Shown here in pieces: positions 53,233 through 64,000 of a DNA stretch of 64,000 nucleotides. The notes beneath the pieces were generated by a model. The model was given only the letters and a program-made list of their open reading frames with translations, was not told the origin of the DNA and made no database searches. This DNA is from Molanna angustata (taxonomy: Eukaryota > Arthropoda > Insecta > Trichoptera > Molannidae). Where the stretch lies: NCBI GenBank assembly GCA_963576475.1, contig OY754979.1, positions 27,354,034 through 27,418,033 of the forward strand, read 5' to 3'. Within the stretch, counting starts at the first letter, position 1; every line of letters starts with the position of its first letter. A program made the translations under genes and the position numbers.

Positions 53233-53384
53233 ATTTCGACTGTCATCTGTCACTTGTATTGTCACATTTCAGGTTATGTCTTATTGCCAAATATTTTTTT
53301 CTTACACTTTATTTTTTCACAAATGTTTGTTTGTGGCTTGTTTGTGGTCTGATTTAGCGCCGATTTCAAAATAGAAAATAACGC

Positions 53385-53545
53385 GAACGGGAGAGGTCGC
53401 GTCATACATCCTCATACATTCCCTAAATAAAGCATATACATATGCTTGCGCTATAGGTGAACGTAATCAGTCGTGGCAAGATTCGAACTCGCGACCACTG
53501 GATTATATAAACAGCGCGCTAACCACATTGTCACCATGCCCGACC
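53385..53545 (-). mobile_element. tRNA-derived SINE (family 2), inverted
   Basis: On the minus strand: GTCGGGCATGGTGACAATGT, GGTTAGCGCGCTG, then the T arm GGTCGCGAGTTCGAATCTTG, then GTTCACCTATAGCGCAAGC. Same order as 30505-30680, with a damaged anticodon arm. Confidence 0.75.
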
Positions 53546-54436
53546 CCCTTATAAATTATTATTATTATAATTATTATTACAAATCCAATACAATATGACA
53601 TATATGAATAAATATTGGAAAACACAATAAAAAAATATATACTATACAATAATCAAATAAAAAAAACAATATTTTAAGAGTTATATTGGCATCGTATGCA
53701 TGAAAAAAAAATATTTGAAAATTATTAAAATTGTAAAAAAATAATTCTTATTTCTAATTATTTTAAATTATTAAAATTATATTTTAATGATATTTTTTGA
53801 AATTATATTTGAAACGTCTTCACCGTTGATTAGTTTTTGGGGTGTATTCAAAAATACTTTGTCACACCTATGCACTCGAAAAACTTGATAATATTATGAA
53901 CAGAATCTTTATCAGGCTATCGTTACTCTGAATTATGCATCATCTTGGCTTGCTGTCTTTTGGTCTTAGACGTTTGTTTTTTTAGAAATCATGATATCTT
54001 TTCGATTTTTTTGTGTTGTTTGTTATCAATTTTTTTGTGATCCATAGATTGATTCAGCTTTAATCCAATTCAGAAACGTAGAAGTTATCTCAAAAATATC
54101 CATATACATTATATTTCTTTACGATACCTACATTCATTTGATCGCGATGATCGCAATCGCATTGTGTGGATGTATTAATAACAATACTGGTACCTCGTTC
54201 CTTTAATTTTTTGTAACGTTTCAAATAATTTATATTTTTTCCTTCAAGCAACACTGTACGAGTATGTCGAGTGTGGTCGAGTGTGTATGTGTGTAATGCT
54301 GAAGAATATTTGACAGATCAAAGAGTTCGAAGTCCAGTGTTATTTTGTACATATTTTGCGCTTTTGTCAAAAGCGTTTATAAATTTTGATCAATCACAAA
54401 TAGGCTTGTCCCTAGAACTATCATTGGTCTCAAAAT
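53546..54436. other. Upstream flank and presumed promoter of Hadhb
   Basis: AT-rich; no gene. The last 150 bp (from about 54290) probably holds the transcription start and 5' untranslated region. The ATG context CAAAATATGG suits an insect start. Confidence 0.4.
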
Positions 54437-54494
54437 ATGGCTACGTTTATTGCAAAGAATTTGTTACGAGTGAGCCCGGCATCCATAAATTATG
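54437..54494 (+). CDS. Hadhb: Hadhb exon 1 (coding)
   Basis: ATG through TAT plus one base, followed by donor GTAAGT. Encodes most of the transit peptide. Confidence 0.85.
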
Positions 54495-57400
54495 GTAAGT
54501 TGAAAATATCAATACCGGATTTAATCTGTACGTGGCTGAATTTAGCGGCTTACTTTTACATAATTAACTTTGAGGTGTCTAAATTTTACGGTCCCAAGTC
54601 CAAAATCATTATGAATGTCGTTTTATTCAATTAACATAATATTTACCCTGTTCAATTAAATTTCAGTCATACAATTGTTTAAAATTTGTTGCCCATTTTT
54701 TCAATAGGTACACAAGCAATACGAATGATTGATTTTCAATAATTTCCAGAAATATTATAATAATATAATCATTTTCCCAGCTCTACTATCAATCTGAAAT
54801 AAATACAGCAAATAATGAGTGTAGAATTCGTATTATAACTCGATTATATTATATAGAACTTAACCTCACTGAAAGTTATAGGGTATGGCACAGATAATAT
54901 GGAAGTAAACTTTCAGTATACTTCAGATGTGTCACTCAATACATAGAAGCTGTAACCGGATAATCATAAGGTTTCTCGCATCTCCGCTATAGGGGCAATG
55001 AATACGCGACCGGTCCATGGCAAATTTAAATTTCCATTTTAAAATGTTTCCAGCTTTGAGGAATGGATTCAAGGATAACTTAAATAAAAAATAACCATTT
55101 TTCAATCATTATTTATTAAAAAAACACATGTGATGGATTTTATTTGCAATATTTCAAAAATCATGCCATAATTCATAAAATACATTGTTCTAAATAAAAT
55201 GTGCATTGTAAATTATTAGGTTTTTTTAATTTATTTTCCACAAAGAAAGATTTAATACTGATTTTCGGAAAACTATATAACTTCACTTCGCCGTATTTCA
55301 CATGACAATTTATTCAAAACAACAAAACTTGTCAGCCATCTTGCGAAGATAATCGAAAAACACAAAAAGCTGGCAATAGATTAACACCATCACCATCACA
55401 TGGCGTGATAGTGTGTATGTAGATTAACACCGAAAACAGCAAGAATTTTACAAAATCACACGTGTTATATTTATTATCTGGTTTACTTCAAGATTTTAAA
55501 GGATCAAAATGTTTCGCGTCACAACAAACAACAAAACACAACTGAAGTATGCTGAAGGTCTGAAAATTTTACATTGCATTTTCAAAAATACCAACATAAA
55601 AAAAAATAAAAATAGCGCCACCTTTGGAGATGTACGCGTAAAGTAAAACCAGTGCTACCAATAGAGTGCCACCGGCGTGGGGTATGGTTTGAATTTTCAA
55701 TATTAAGATGCATGACTCCTTCTATGTTGATTGGTGTTACTGAGGTGTCTTAATCTATGAGCCTTTTTCAATTATCTTATTGAAATAAGAATACAGGTTC
55801 AACTATCTTATTTAAAAATTGCTCATTTTGTTTCAGCATCGGGCAGGAGCATTAGTGTTGCATCTAGCCTCCACCAAAAAAAGACCGTCAAGGATAACAC
55901 TGGCAAGAATGTGGTATTGGTTGATGGAGTCAGAACTCCTTTTCTCCTTTCATTCACCGACTACAACAAGATGATGCCTCACGACTTGGCCAGGCACTCT
56001 TTGCTGTGAGTCCAGTCATCATTAATGTAGAACCAGTGTCAAAACTAGTTTGCAATGTTTGCTTTTAGAAATGTTTATGTTAAAGATGCGCCGCATTCTA
56101 GAAGGCCAGTTGAAGCTGACAGACGAAATAAAGGCAAATATTGATGCAAATCGTCCAATATGACCGTTCATGATCATGGCAAATGTCTTGATTTAATTCT
56201 TTATTGACAAACTTTTCGAGATCTCAGTAGAGACGTAGTTGTAATATTATAGAAGAACCAGGACTACTCAAGTCACCTTCAGGGCTTAGAACCTGTCGTC
56301 GGCTGGTTTACGTCATCATTTTATGCGCTTGCGCAACGTTCACCAATTATGCCTTCTTATTGAGTTCCCTTATCAATGCAAATTTTAAAAGTTCTATTAT
56401 ATTTGAATAATGAGTAACTATTCACCTGAAAATAAGACATTATTACTAACGTTATCTATGAAGTAATGAAGAAACCCTTTTTTTTTAACGCCATCTATTG
56501 AGAGATTGGTTTATTTTTAAACAATGAAAGCAACAAGTATCGTCTTTATTGAGATGTTGAAAAGTTTGTCAAAAAAAATATCATTTGACTCCCGGCACGG
56601 AAAAAATTCCAATGTTTGCGTATATGCAAAAAATTAAAAAAATATTTGTCTTTATTTAATTTTTGTCTTTCATTTCTACCAAAAAAGAAAAAGACTCACC
56701 AAATAATCTGATAATAAAAAGTCTTAAAAAAAATCTTTTCGAAATAACCCAGCCAGTTTTGAATTATAGCTAAAGTAACCAAAATGACATGGAGTGAACT
56801 AATTGTCACTATACTCTATTTGTTGTAATAATAAACTATGTAATAAACATTATTTTCAGTACAAGTTTTATTTTGTTACTTAATTCACATAGCATCCGTA
56901 TATATTAATTCAATACACTTGCACAATTATACTTCAATGGAATAGTCATAGATAAAAAAATCAACTTAAAACAAATGAACATAATTAATTTGAATTTACA
57001 AATATTACCAACACTATTAATCATGTTTAAATTCAAATAAAACATATCATTATCTTAACTTTTTAGTGGCCTTCTGCAGAAGACAGGTTTGAGCAAGGAG
57101 CTGATTGACTATGTGATCTATGGCTCCGTGATTCAGGAGGTGAGAACCACTAATGTGGCTCGTGAGGCCGCCCTGGCTGCAGGTTTTAGTGACAAAACAC
57201 CAGCACACACTGTGACTATGGCATGCATCAGTTCTAACCAAGCAATTACTTCAGGTAGGTACCTGTTATATATTTATTTTATTTATCAATTAGCTAGTTC
57301 AACTTTCTGTAATCTGGATCATTATTATAATCCGTGTGTATTTGCCGTCTAAAATAAGCTATAGCAATCATTGATAATTATTTGCACGTAACCCCATAAC

Positions 57401-60400
57401 AAGAGCTATTAGTTTTTGAAACTTCATTGCATGATTGTGTTTTGTTTGACACCTTCCAAGAATGTACTGAGGTATCAAATTTTGTATTATCTATGCATCC
57501 CAAACTAAAAGTATTCTTCAACTATACATACTATTGCCATCGACAGTTGGATCTCATATGTTGCATGTAACTAGTATATATGTTGTTACATCTGGCAAAG
57601 TTTAGTTTCTTACATCTAAAAACACTAAAAAATCTTATCAACATACAAACACAAAATAGTGAACGCACTATAACTTAAATTCTGATTTTTTCTAATTTTC
57701 ATTTAAAATCTTTTAAAGTACTTCCATGTTCTGGAAAATTATGTTTTTTTTTTTCAATTTAACAAATGCACGATTTTATAACAAACTTGACTCTGGCCAA
57801 TGTTCCTCCATTTGAGGTTACAAGAGCCATTTAAGTTATAATAATAATAATAATAAGACTTTTATTGATTTATACAACGCGGTGGACTTATTGCCCGCAG
57901 GCAATCTCTACCAGTCAACCACCATGGTAAATACAGTCAGTAATAGGGATAGAAGAATACAAATAGAAAAAAAAATAATTAAATAAATCAATCATAAATT
58001 AAAGATACAAAATAAATATAAGAAACAAAAAATAATAATTATATGTATAAATAAGAACAAAAATATGAATAAAAAAAAATACATCAGATAGATACACTAT
58101 GTTTATTGGATGGAGGATAGGAGAGGAGAAAGGAAGAGGGATAAAGGGAAAAAGACGTGAATTTGTGTTTATGTGGATAGAAAGTGTGACTTCAGACGCT
58201 TTTTGAATACTCTCCGGCAATAGATTCCACATCCGAGCTGCATGAACTGTGAACGAGTAAGTATAAGTAGAGGTTTGGTGTATTGGTATTGTAAGTGTGC
58301 TATTGTGTTGGGACCGTAAGTTAAGGCCATGTGAGGATAAGTGGGCGAATTTCTCTTTGAGGTACGTGGGTGTAAGAGGGTTATTAAGGATTTGGTAGAG
58401 TAGGGAAAGAACATGTGAATCTCTTCGGTGAAGGATCTTTAACCAGTTCAGTCGTTGCCTGCTCTCGGATACGTGGTCGAACTTCCTGAGTCCAAACACG
58501 TATCGAATGCAGACATTTTGTAACCGTTCGAGTTTGTTAATTTGTTCTTCCGTTGCATTCAGGTAGGCAACGTCAGCGTAGTCAAGTAATGGAAGCATGA
58601 GTTGTTGAGTAAGAGTGATTTTAGTCTTAACTAGTAAATAGTTTTTAAGTCGGTTTAGTCCATGAGAAGTACGAAAGATCCGTTGGCTTACTCCCTTTAT
58701 ATGACATTATAATAATTATTTTAAAAATATCTACAATGAATATGCGTATTCTGTCTTCCTTCATAAGTATTTATATTCATATCATATAATACAAAGTCTA
58801 CATTCACTTATGAAGTGATGAAGAGAATTTGATATTGATCACAATCACGACCCACTTGTTTGTTAATAGGGTAGCAGATTTAACTATTGTTTTTTTTCCT
58901 GTACAAAGCTAAAATATGGGCCATATAATATTACTACAAGAGGAAGGTTTCACATCTGTTTCTGTATTTTCTTTGTTTATTTAGGTGTGGGAATGATTTC
59001 CTGCGGTGCTTTTGATGTGATAGTGGCCGGTGGCGTGGAGTTCATGTCTGATGTGCCCATCCGACACAGCAGGAAGATGAGGGCTCTGATGTTGAAGGCT
59101 AACAAGGCCAAAACCCCCGTACAGAGACTGCAGCTACTGGCTTCACTCAGACCAAATTTCTTCATTCCCGAGGTATAATACTTTGATCTTCTTCTAAAAA
59201 ATTTATTTGTCATAGTTTTTTGGACTTAATGTAGAATAATGAGACATGTTGCCTTACTCTTGATACTTGACTCCAATGCCAATCTCAATCTACAATTAGA
59301 AACTACCAACCTGTGACTTTTTCTCTATTATAAAAGTTGCTTTTTAGCAATTCAAATTGAGATTGCAGTGTCAAAAGTTAACTAGAATTAAAGCTCTGTA
59401 AAAGTCTCTTAGATGTTATAGAAAAGACACAAAAGAGAAAGGTAATTGTGGTTTCACTGGATTCACGAATCCAGGCCCACGAGCACAGGCGACCAGAGTA
59501 CCAGCCAGAATAGGCGAGCCACACGGGCTTGTGACCATGTATGCGGGCCTAAGGGGCCCCTTTATGATTCGAGTGGCTCTTCATGGCTCACCGCTAAATC
59601 CGACTATCATCCATCCATCCATCACCATCCGACCTCCAACTTATACTCCACTCTGCAACTAAATCCAATAGGACGCGGACAATGCTGCTATTACCACCCT
59701 ATCCAGAAGTTATTTTAATTTACCCCTAGGGAGACCTAGGTCCTTAAAGTGCGATTATAAAGACTTTGCGGGCAAGCCTCTCGCCGCCAACTCTACAGCA
59801 TATATATTTGTGCCATTTTGAACTTATGTATAACAAAATATAAAATGAGAATATATAAGCAATATCTTCTTCATATATTTAAATAATTTATATTTTTCAC
59901 AAAGTAGAATAGCACAGCAGAAATATTCTCAAATAAGTTTTAATTGGTAAGCTCGCTCGATGACCAAAAGATTTCTTTATTTTAAGTTAATTATTTTAGT
60001 AAAAATTAAAGTTTTCACTGTGGGTTGCGTATGAAGTTAATCAAAACTGATTGATAGCTCCCAGCTGTAGCAGAGTTCTCTACCAACGAAACAATGGGAA
60101 CATCCGCTGACCGTCTGGCTGCAGCGTTTGGAGCGAGTCGTGCTGAGCAAGATGAGTATGCTCTCCGGTCACACACACTGGCGCAGAAAGCATCCGACGC
60201 TGGATACTTCACAGATGTTATCCCTGTCAAAGGTATGCCAATGTAAACTTAAAACTTACCATCTTTATAGACTTAGACCAGAATCATAGACTCATTCTTC
60301 AGCTTGAGACTGGTCTTGAGCATACATTCTCAACCAAAATGCTATTAAAGAAACAAAAGTCACTGAGCTTGATCTCAAGATCAGTCTTGAAATGTATAGA

Positions 60401-62664
60401 AGAGTTGAGATTGCCTCGAGACAGCTATCCCACTGTCTTGAGCACAGTCTCAAAGAGAGAAGAGACAGCGCTTTACACAAAAAAAGAGATAGACACGGAC
60501 GAATTTCGCATTTAATAATAATAATAAATTTGGATTATTTTTATAGCGCCGTTTTTGTGATAACCTCACCTCAAGGGCGCTTTGAATATAACTATTACAG
60601 GTTTTTGTAAGACTCGCGGAAGAAGTGAGTTTTCAGGTGTTTCCTGAATAGTGCTAAGTTGTCGATTTGCCTCAGTTCAGGTGGTAGTTTATTCCACGAG
60701 GCTGGTCCAGCCACAGCAAAAGCACGATCACCGAAGGATGAAGTGTTGACTCTATTTATTTCAGTCAACTTGCCAATCACGGATGTGGTGGCTGACCGAA
60801 GTGTTTGTTGTCGCTCGTTTACGGTGAGAGGGATGCAGAAGTCTGAAAGATACGTGGGAGCCATGCCATGGATCGCTTTGAAAGTCAACAAACATAATTT
60901 GTACTTGATTCTCTCTGGCACTTTTAGCCAGTGAAGATTTCGTAGATGGTGGGATATGTGTGAGAATTTCGCGGCTCCGGTGATTAGCCTAGCAGCAGCG
61001 TTGAAGACGGATTGAAGTTTGTTTAGCTCCAGCTTTGGAAGGTTACTAATTTATTACTATTTTGACGTTTACATTGTTAGCGGTACTAAAATGGATCGAG
61101 CATCTTATTTAGAACCTTCCCGGAGTAATTTACATACAATCATTCATAAAATTATTATGTGAATTAGATTTTGTAAGATTTCATAAAATTTCTGGTACAT
61201 CCAGTAAATATCATGTTGTTATTCTATGCATGTTGTATCATATTTTGAAATGGCTGCCTTTCCTGGAACTATTGACTGTAGGTACACACATTCCCATTAT
61301 ATGCTATTTGACAGATAAACAAAGAAGTATTTGTTTTCCTCTTCCGAATAAAATGGTCGACGTTTTCACTATTTAATCAGGTTTCATAATATTATGATGC
61401 ATAAATTTCTCTACACTTCCGAAGATTACCAAGACAATGAATTGTCAAAATATCTATAAATAGCTATTCTAATTCAGTGCTACCAAAATAACAGCGCTGA
61501 AGTTATTGCCATTCACGAGAAAAAGTAATGATTTATAGAGCTGCATCCACATTTTTTTCGAGTACACTTTCTCGAATGAGACGGCGTACGTATTTTACTT
61601 TAAAATACGGATTTTCGAGAATGATCTCAAGATGATCTTGAGATGACACATTTGGAGAATGGTCTTGAGAATTATTCTATAACTTGGAGCTAAGATCTTA
61701 ATACAATCATCTAATAGATGGAAGCAATGTTAATATCAATGCAGATATATATATATTTTTGACATTATCTGGAGAAGAACAATGCTGTATCAGTCTGTCG
61801 ACTGTTGGTACTGAAGTGCTGTATCCAGACAGAACATTATTATAACTATAAAATATTAATTTTCACAATTTATTTGAATGTCAATAAATCTTAGATAAAA
61901 TCAACATGTTAATTGTAATTGTCCTTAATTTTGGTCCATTAAAAATGCTGCTTTTTAGGGTCAGACCAGACCTGGTGGTGTGTAGGGATCAACATTCCCT
62001 CTAATTTTTCTATTGTGTGTGCGGATCGTCGATGCATCTGTAGAGTGGCGGTGCGATAAATTTACACCCCCCCCCACACACAAACACATAAAATTTTTCA
62101 TTAAAATGTATATTTTTAGGGTATTTATTAATCACAGTGATTTTATATAATAACAACACTAACAAAGATACCTAAAATCTGGCAATGGAAACTTTATTTT
62201 ATTTTATTTTATTTATTATATAATATTGACTGTGGAGGGTAAAACATGTGTGCGGAGACATTGCAAGGGAACATTGGTAGGGATACACCCATGTGTTATG
62301 CTTACTTTTATAAGGTAATGCACGCCCATTGGTGGTAACCCCACGTTGTGAGATATATTGTAATGGTATGAATAAATGGAAAACTCTCAAATTTTTATTG
62401 ATTAAAATAAAATCTTTGTTTAAAAAAAAAACCAAAATTGAAAAAAAAAACATTTATTCAATAAATTATGTAACATTTTTTTCTATCTAATTGATTATTA
62501 GCATCTGAGACATTTGAATATTTTGTTGTTTAGTGGAGGGACGTGATAACTTAGTCCAGAAAGACAACGGCATCCGAGTATCAACTCCCGAGCAATTGGC
62601 CAAGTTGAAGCCGGCGTTCATCAAACCTCACGGCACAGTCACTGCTGCCAACTCATCTTTCTTG
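54437..62664 (+). CDS. Hadhb: Mitochondrial trifunctional protein beta subunit (3-ketoacyl-CoA thiolase), partial
   Basis: Six coding exons (54437-54494, 55837-56005, 57067-57254, 58985-59172, 60058-60232, 62534-62664), all with GT/AG splice sites and matching phases, encode the first 303 residues. The enzyme performs the thiolytic last step of long-chain beta-oxidation in the mitochondrial inner-membrane trifunctional complex with HADHA. The N-terminus [19 protein letters not shown] lacks acidic residues and looks like a transit peptide. The core then follows human HADHB closely: [41 protein letters not shown], the nucleophile Cys129 in [44 protein letters not shown] and [10 protein letters not shown]. 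The later catalytic GHPxGxTG and CAxGGxG motifs lie beyond the right edge, which leaves roughly 170 residues unseen. Introns hold transposons, but no exon is damaged. Confidence 0.93.
55389..55419 (+). mobile_element. Ultra-short LINE tail insertion in Hadhb intron 1
   Basis: 31 bp containing ATGGCGTGATAGTGTGTATG, like the LINE/SINE tails at 1040-1079 and 3220-3251. It is bounded by the direct repeat TAGATTAACACC (55377-55388 and 55420-55431), consistent with a target duplication. Confidence 0.6.
55837..56005 (+). CDS. Hadhb: Hadhb exon 2
   Basis: Acceptor TTTTGTTTCAG, donor GTGAGT. Encodes [15 protein letters not shown] and [11 protein letters not shown], the start of the thiolase N domain. 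Confidence 0.9.
56204..56572 (+). mobile_element. 369-bp TIR MITE in Hadhb intron 2
   Basis: The left end TTGACAAACTTTTCGAGATC and the right end (reverse complement TTGACAAACTTTTCAACATC) are inverted over about 32 bp. The interior has CGTCGGCTGGTTTACG, GCGCAACGTTCACCAATTAT and CGCCATCTATTGAGAG. Partial copies are at 14223-14415 and 15832-16145. Noncoding. Confidence 0.75.
57067..57254 (+). CDS. Hadhb: Hadhb exon 3 (nucleophile Cys)
   Basis: Acceptor TAACTTTTTAG, donor GTAGGT. Encodes [12 protein letters not shown], then [20 protein letters not shown] and the nucleophile motif [10 protein letters not shown]. Confidence 0.93.
57835..58690 (-). mobile_element. LINE 3' half in Hadhb intron 3
   Basis: The minus frame (58598 to 57999) has [54 protein letters not shown] and [20 protein letters not shown], the thumb and C-terminal part of a jockey/CR1-like LINE. 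The 3' end carries a TTATTATTATTATTA tail at about 57839-57858. 5'-truncated near 58690; the RT catalytic core is missing. The frame is intact over nearly 200 residues, so it is not very old. Confidence 0.8.
58985..59172 (+). CDS. Hadhb: Hadhb exon 4
   Basis: Acceptor TTTATTTAG, donor GTATAA. Encodes [31 protein letters not shown] and the loop domain segment ending NFFIPE. Confidence 0.92.
59440..59800. repeat. GC-richer insert in Hadhb intron 4
   Basis: Contrasts with the AT-rich intron. It contains CATCCATCCATCCATCACC and a CCCTAGGGAGACCTAGG palindrome-like block. A 90-residue plus frame shows no domain. Probably a fragment of a dispersed element; family unknown. Confidence 0.35.
60058..60232 (+). 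CDS. Hadhb: Hadhb exon 5
   Basis: The acceptor is TTGATAG before CTCCCAGCT; an AG seven bases further in would drop the conserved LPAV start. Donor GTATGC. Encodes [20 protein letters not shown] and [18 protein letters not shown]. Confidence 0.9.
60276..60490. repeat. Left part of a TCTCAAG-rich dispersed repeat
   Basis: Repeated TCTTGAG/CTCAAGA motifs (CAGCTTGAGACTGGTCTTGA, GAGCTTGATCTCAAGATCAG). Similar motifs recur at 61615-61690 (TCTCAAGATGATCTTGAGAT) on the other side of the LINE, so the LINE may have inserted into this element. Confidence 0.4.
60508..61046 (-). mobile_element. CR1/L2-like LINE 3' end in Hadhb intron 5
   Basis: Minus-strand translation from about 61040: [60 protein letters not shown], then [20 protein letters not shown] and [10 protein letters not shown], the widespread C-terminus of CR1/L2 LINEs. 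The 3' end GGCGCTATAAAAATAATCC, followed by an ATT-repeat tail, is typical of the group. 5'-truncated. Confidence 0.8.
62219..62375 (+). mobile_element. SINE-like retroelement, copy 4, 5'-truncated
   Basis: Contains ATGCTTACTTTTATAAGGTAATGCACGC, read here as two blocks (TTTTATAAGGTAATGC, GGTAACCCCACGTTGTGAG), and the tail TAATGGTATGAATAAATGG, as in 783-1079. Located in Hadhb intron 5. Confidence 0.6.
62534..62664 (+). CDS. Hadhb: Hadhb exon 6 (last one in the window)
   Basis: Acceptor GTTGTTTAG, donor GTAATG. Encodes [40 protein letters not shown] and SFL. The following exon would begin with the TDGA motif and lies outside the window. Confidence 0.9.
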
Positions 62665-62929
62665 GTAATGTATTTGTGTGACAAATAAAGTAAAAAACTA
62701 CCCCTGTTTAGATTATTGGATTGTAGTATATGAGGTTATGATTTTATTTTCTAAATATTAAAAATATAAAAAAAAAAACAAAACTTATTTAGTAATTAAC
62801 TCATCAATTTGAATCTAGCGGGTTAAAGTTATTTATTTATTTAATTTTTTTGGAAACAAAATAGCCATTAACATTTATTTTACATTAATATAAAAAATAG
62901 TTATAAAGAAAGTAAGCCAATAGCATTTT

Positions 62930-62975
62930 TTTTTTTTATATAAAAAAATGAATATGTCCTTGTTAACCGTTTCAG
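62930..62975 (-). mobile_element. Family 2 SINE 3' fragment
   Basis: Minus strand: GGTTAACAAGGACATATTCA, then a T/A run, matching the 3' end of the SINE at 30505-30680. Confidence 0.5.
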
Positions 62976-63349
62976 TGCTAATCTCGAGACGTTATCGTGA
63001 TGAATCATGCGCTACACCAACCAGTGCGGATCACGATAGGTAATCGTGATGGACAATGCTCCACTTTAACTCGCTGTAGAAATCTTATTTATCGACATAT
63101 CCAAAAAATAAATAATTACATTGTGTAACCGAATCATTTATCTAAGTAAATACGTTTTTAAAAAAATTTAAAAAAAATTCGGTAGATGGCAGTAGAGTGT
63201 TTACTTTTTATCTATTTCATCTCGAGACGTAATCGAGACCCGCACTGAGATACCGCTTTGTATGGATATTAATGTTGCTTATAACCCATATCCGAGTTCG
63301 TAGAGATTGTGCGCCGGTTTAGAAAAATAATTATGTTCGGTTTTTATTT

Positions 63350-63530
63350 ATTTATTTAGGGACAAATACAGTCTTAAAATACTAAAATGGAATAATACAC
63401 TATAAAATAAAAACAAACAGACCAATTACATATGTCCACAGATATTAAATATAAAACATTTCAAACATCATAAATTTAAATATAACTAAGATGTATGTTT
63501 GCCTGTGACGGGAAAGGAAAAGGATGGGAA
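63350..63530 (-). repeat. Possible LINE 3' untranslated fragment
   Basis: A TTTATTTATTTA tail is followed by GGGACAAATACAGTCTTAAA, resembling the minus-strand ends of insect LINEs. No protein part recognised. Confidence 0.3.
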
Positions 63531-63663
63531 AAAGATTGTTGACGCCAATATGTCATTATAATTATTGTCGCATTTTTTATATCAAATGACATATAATATT
63601 GTTGCAACTGCTGCCCACCCTACATCCAAAATCAGTCTCCTTCATAGAAAAGAGAACTTATTT

Positions 63664-63776
63664 AGAAGGGAAACTTCGACTTTTTTTTGATCCCGCGCTT
63701 TTAGCGCCATCTCTGTTTGTAGAAGGGAAACTTCGACTTTTTCTTTAATGCCGCGCTTTTAGCGCCATCTCTGTTT
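63664..63776. repeat. 57-bp tandem duplication
   Basis: AGAAGGGAAACTTCGACTTT, then CCGCGCTTTTAGCGCCATCT and CTGTTTG, occurs twice in a row (63664-63720, 63721-63776) with few differences. Each unit has the small hairpin GCGCTTTTAGCGC. Confidence 0.75.
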
Positions 63777-64000
63777 GGTCCCCGAAAGTGTTACTGGAAT
63801 CCAGTAATAATAATAATAATATTACTGACCTTCCCCAGTGTTTAAGATTAAAACACTGAATTTTGTTTTTTGGGAGAATTTCATTACCAAAAAATTCTAG
63901 GTATAAATCACTTTTTATAAAGAAAAATTATAAAAAAATATTTTTACGATAATGCAAAAAAAGACATTTTTCCCAAAAAATCAAAGAATCAGTGTTTTAA

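Noticed and set aside
58999..59178. Independent 63-residue gene at 58987
   Set aside because: It is exon 4 of Hadhb read from an internal Met.
60061..60064. Hadhb exon 5 acceptor at CCCAG (60064)
   Set aside because: Using it would lose the conserved Leu-Pro and shift the reading frame; the AG at 60056-60057 keeps phase and the LPAV motif.

Overview
The window looks like insect nuclear DNA, most likely from a moth or butterfly or a close relative. It is AT-rich, has spliced genes with large introns, and is dominated by transposable elements. The insect call rests on a SETMAR-like mariner, a copia element primed from the initiator tRNA-Met anticodon region, and several LINE C-termini familiar from Lepidoptera. 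A GACTTC-ended MITE and tRNA-derived SINEs fit the same picture. The species cannot be named from this sequence.

Only two host genes are well supported. On the minus strand at 36694-37551 is an intronless gene for a 285-residue lysine-rich protein matching the CCDC59/TAP26 (FYV7-like) pre-rRNA processing family. On the plus strand from 54437 is the 5' part of the mitochondrial trifunctional protein beta subunit (3-ketoacyl-CoA thiolase, HADHB). Six coding exons (909 nt, 303 codons) lie inside the window and the remaining third of the protein runs past its right edge. The HADHB introns hold a MITE, two LINE 3' ends and SINE pieces.

Region by region: 0.8-3.3 kb carries two inverted copies of a SINE-like element, a tRNA-SINE and a broken LINE whose 3' tail resembles the SINE-like tail. 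3.35-5.46 kb holds two near-identical TIR elements. 5.7-12.5 kb has LINE tails, SINEs, a roughly 45-bp minisatellite, a small MITE and a roughly 154-bp tandem array. 13.3-14.0 kb is a TTAA-flanked foldback element. 15.1-15.6 kb is a more GC-rich unassigned island. 16.39-17.65 kb is a complete but dead mariner. 18.9-20.9 kb has short MITEs. 20.9-24.1 kb is a run of LINE pieces, including a 5'-truncated LINE with a long open reverse transcriptase frame. 24-36 kb is old repeat debris. 36.7-37.6 kb is the CCDC59-like gene. 41.23-45.11 kb is a young LTR element with no gag-pol. 45.4-46.1 kb has two copies of a long-hairpin MITE. 48.60-53.23 kb is an apparently intact copia with identical LTRs, inserted in a GC-rich segment. 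54.4-62.7 kb is HADHB.

I found no CRISPR array, no functional tRNA or rRNA gene and no clear viral insertion. The most interesting material is how the mobile elements relate to one another: a nonautonomous retroelement with a LINE-like tail, a recently moved LTR element lacking its own polymerase, and several foldback families present in more than one copy. Exon boundaries, repeat edges and divergence estimates were read by eye and not computed.
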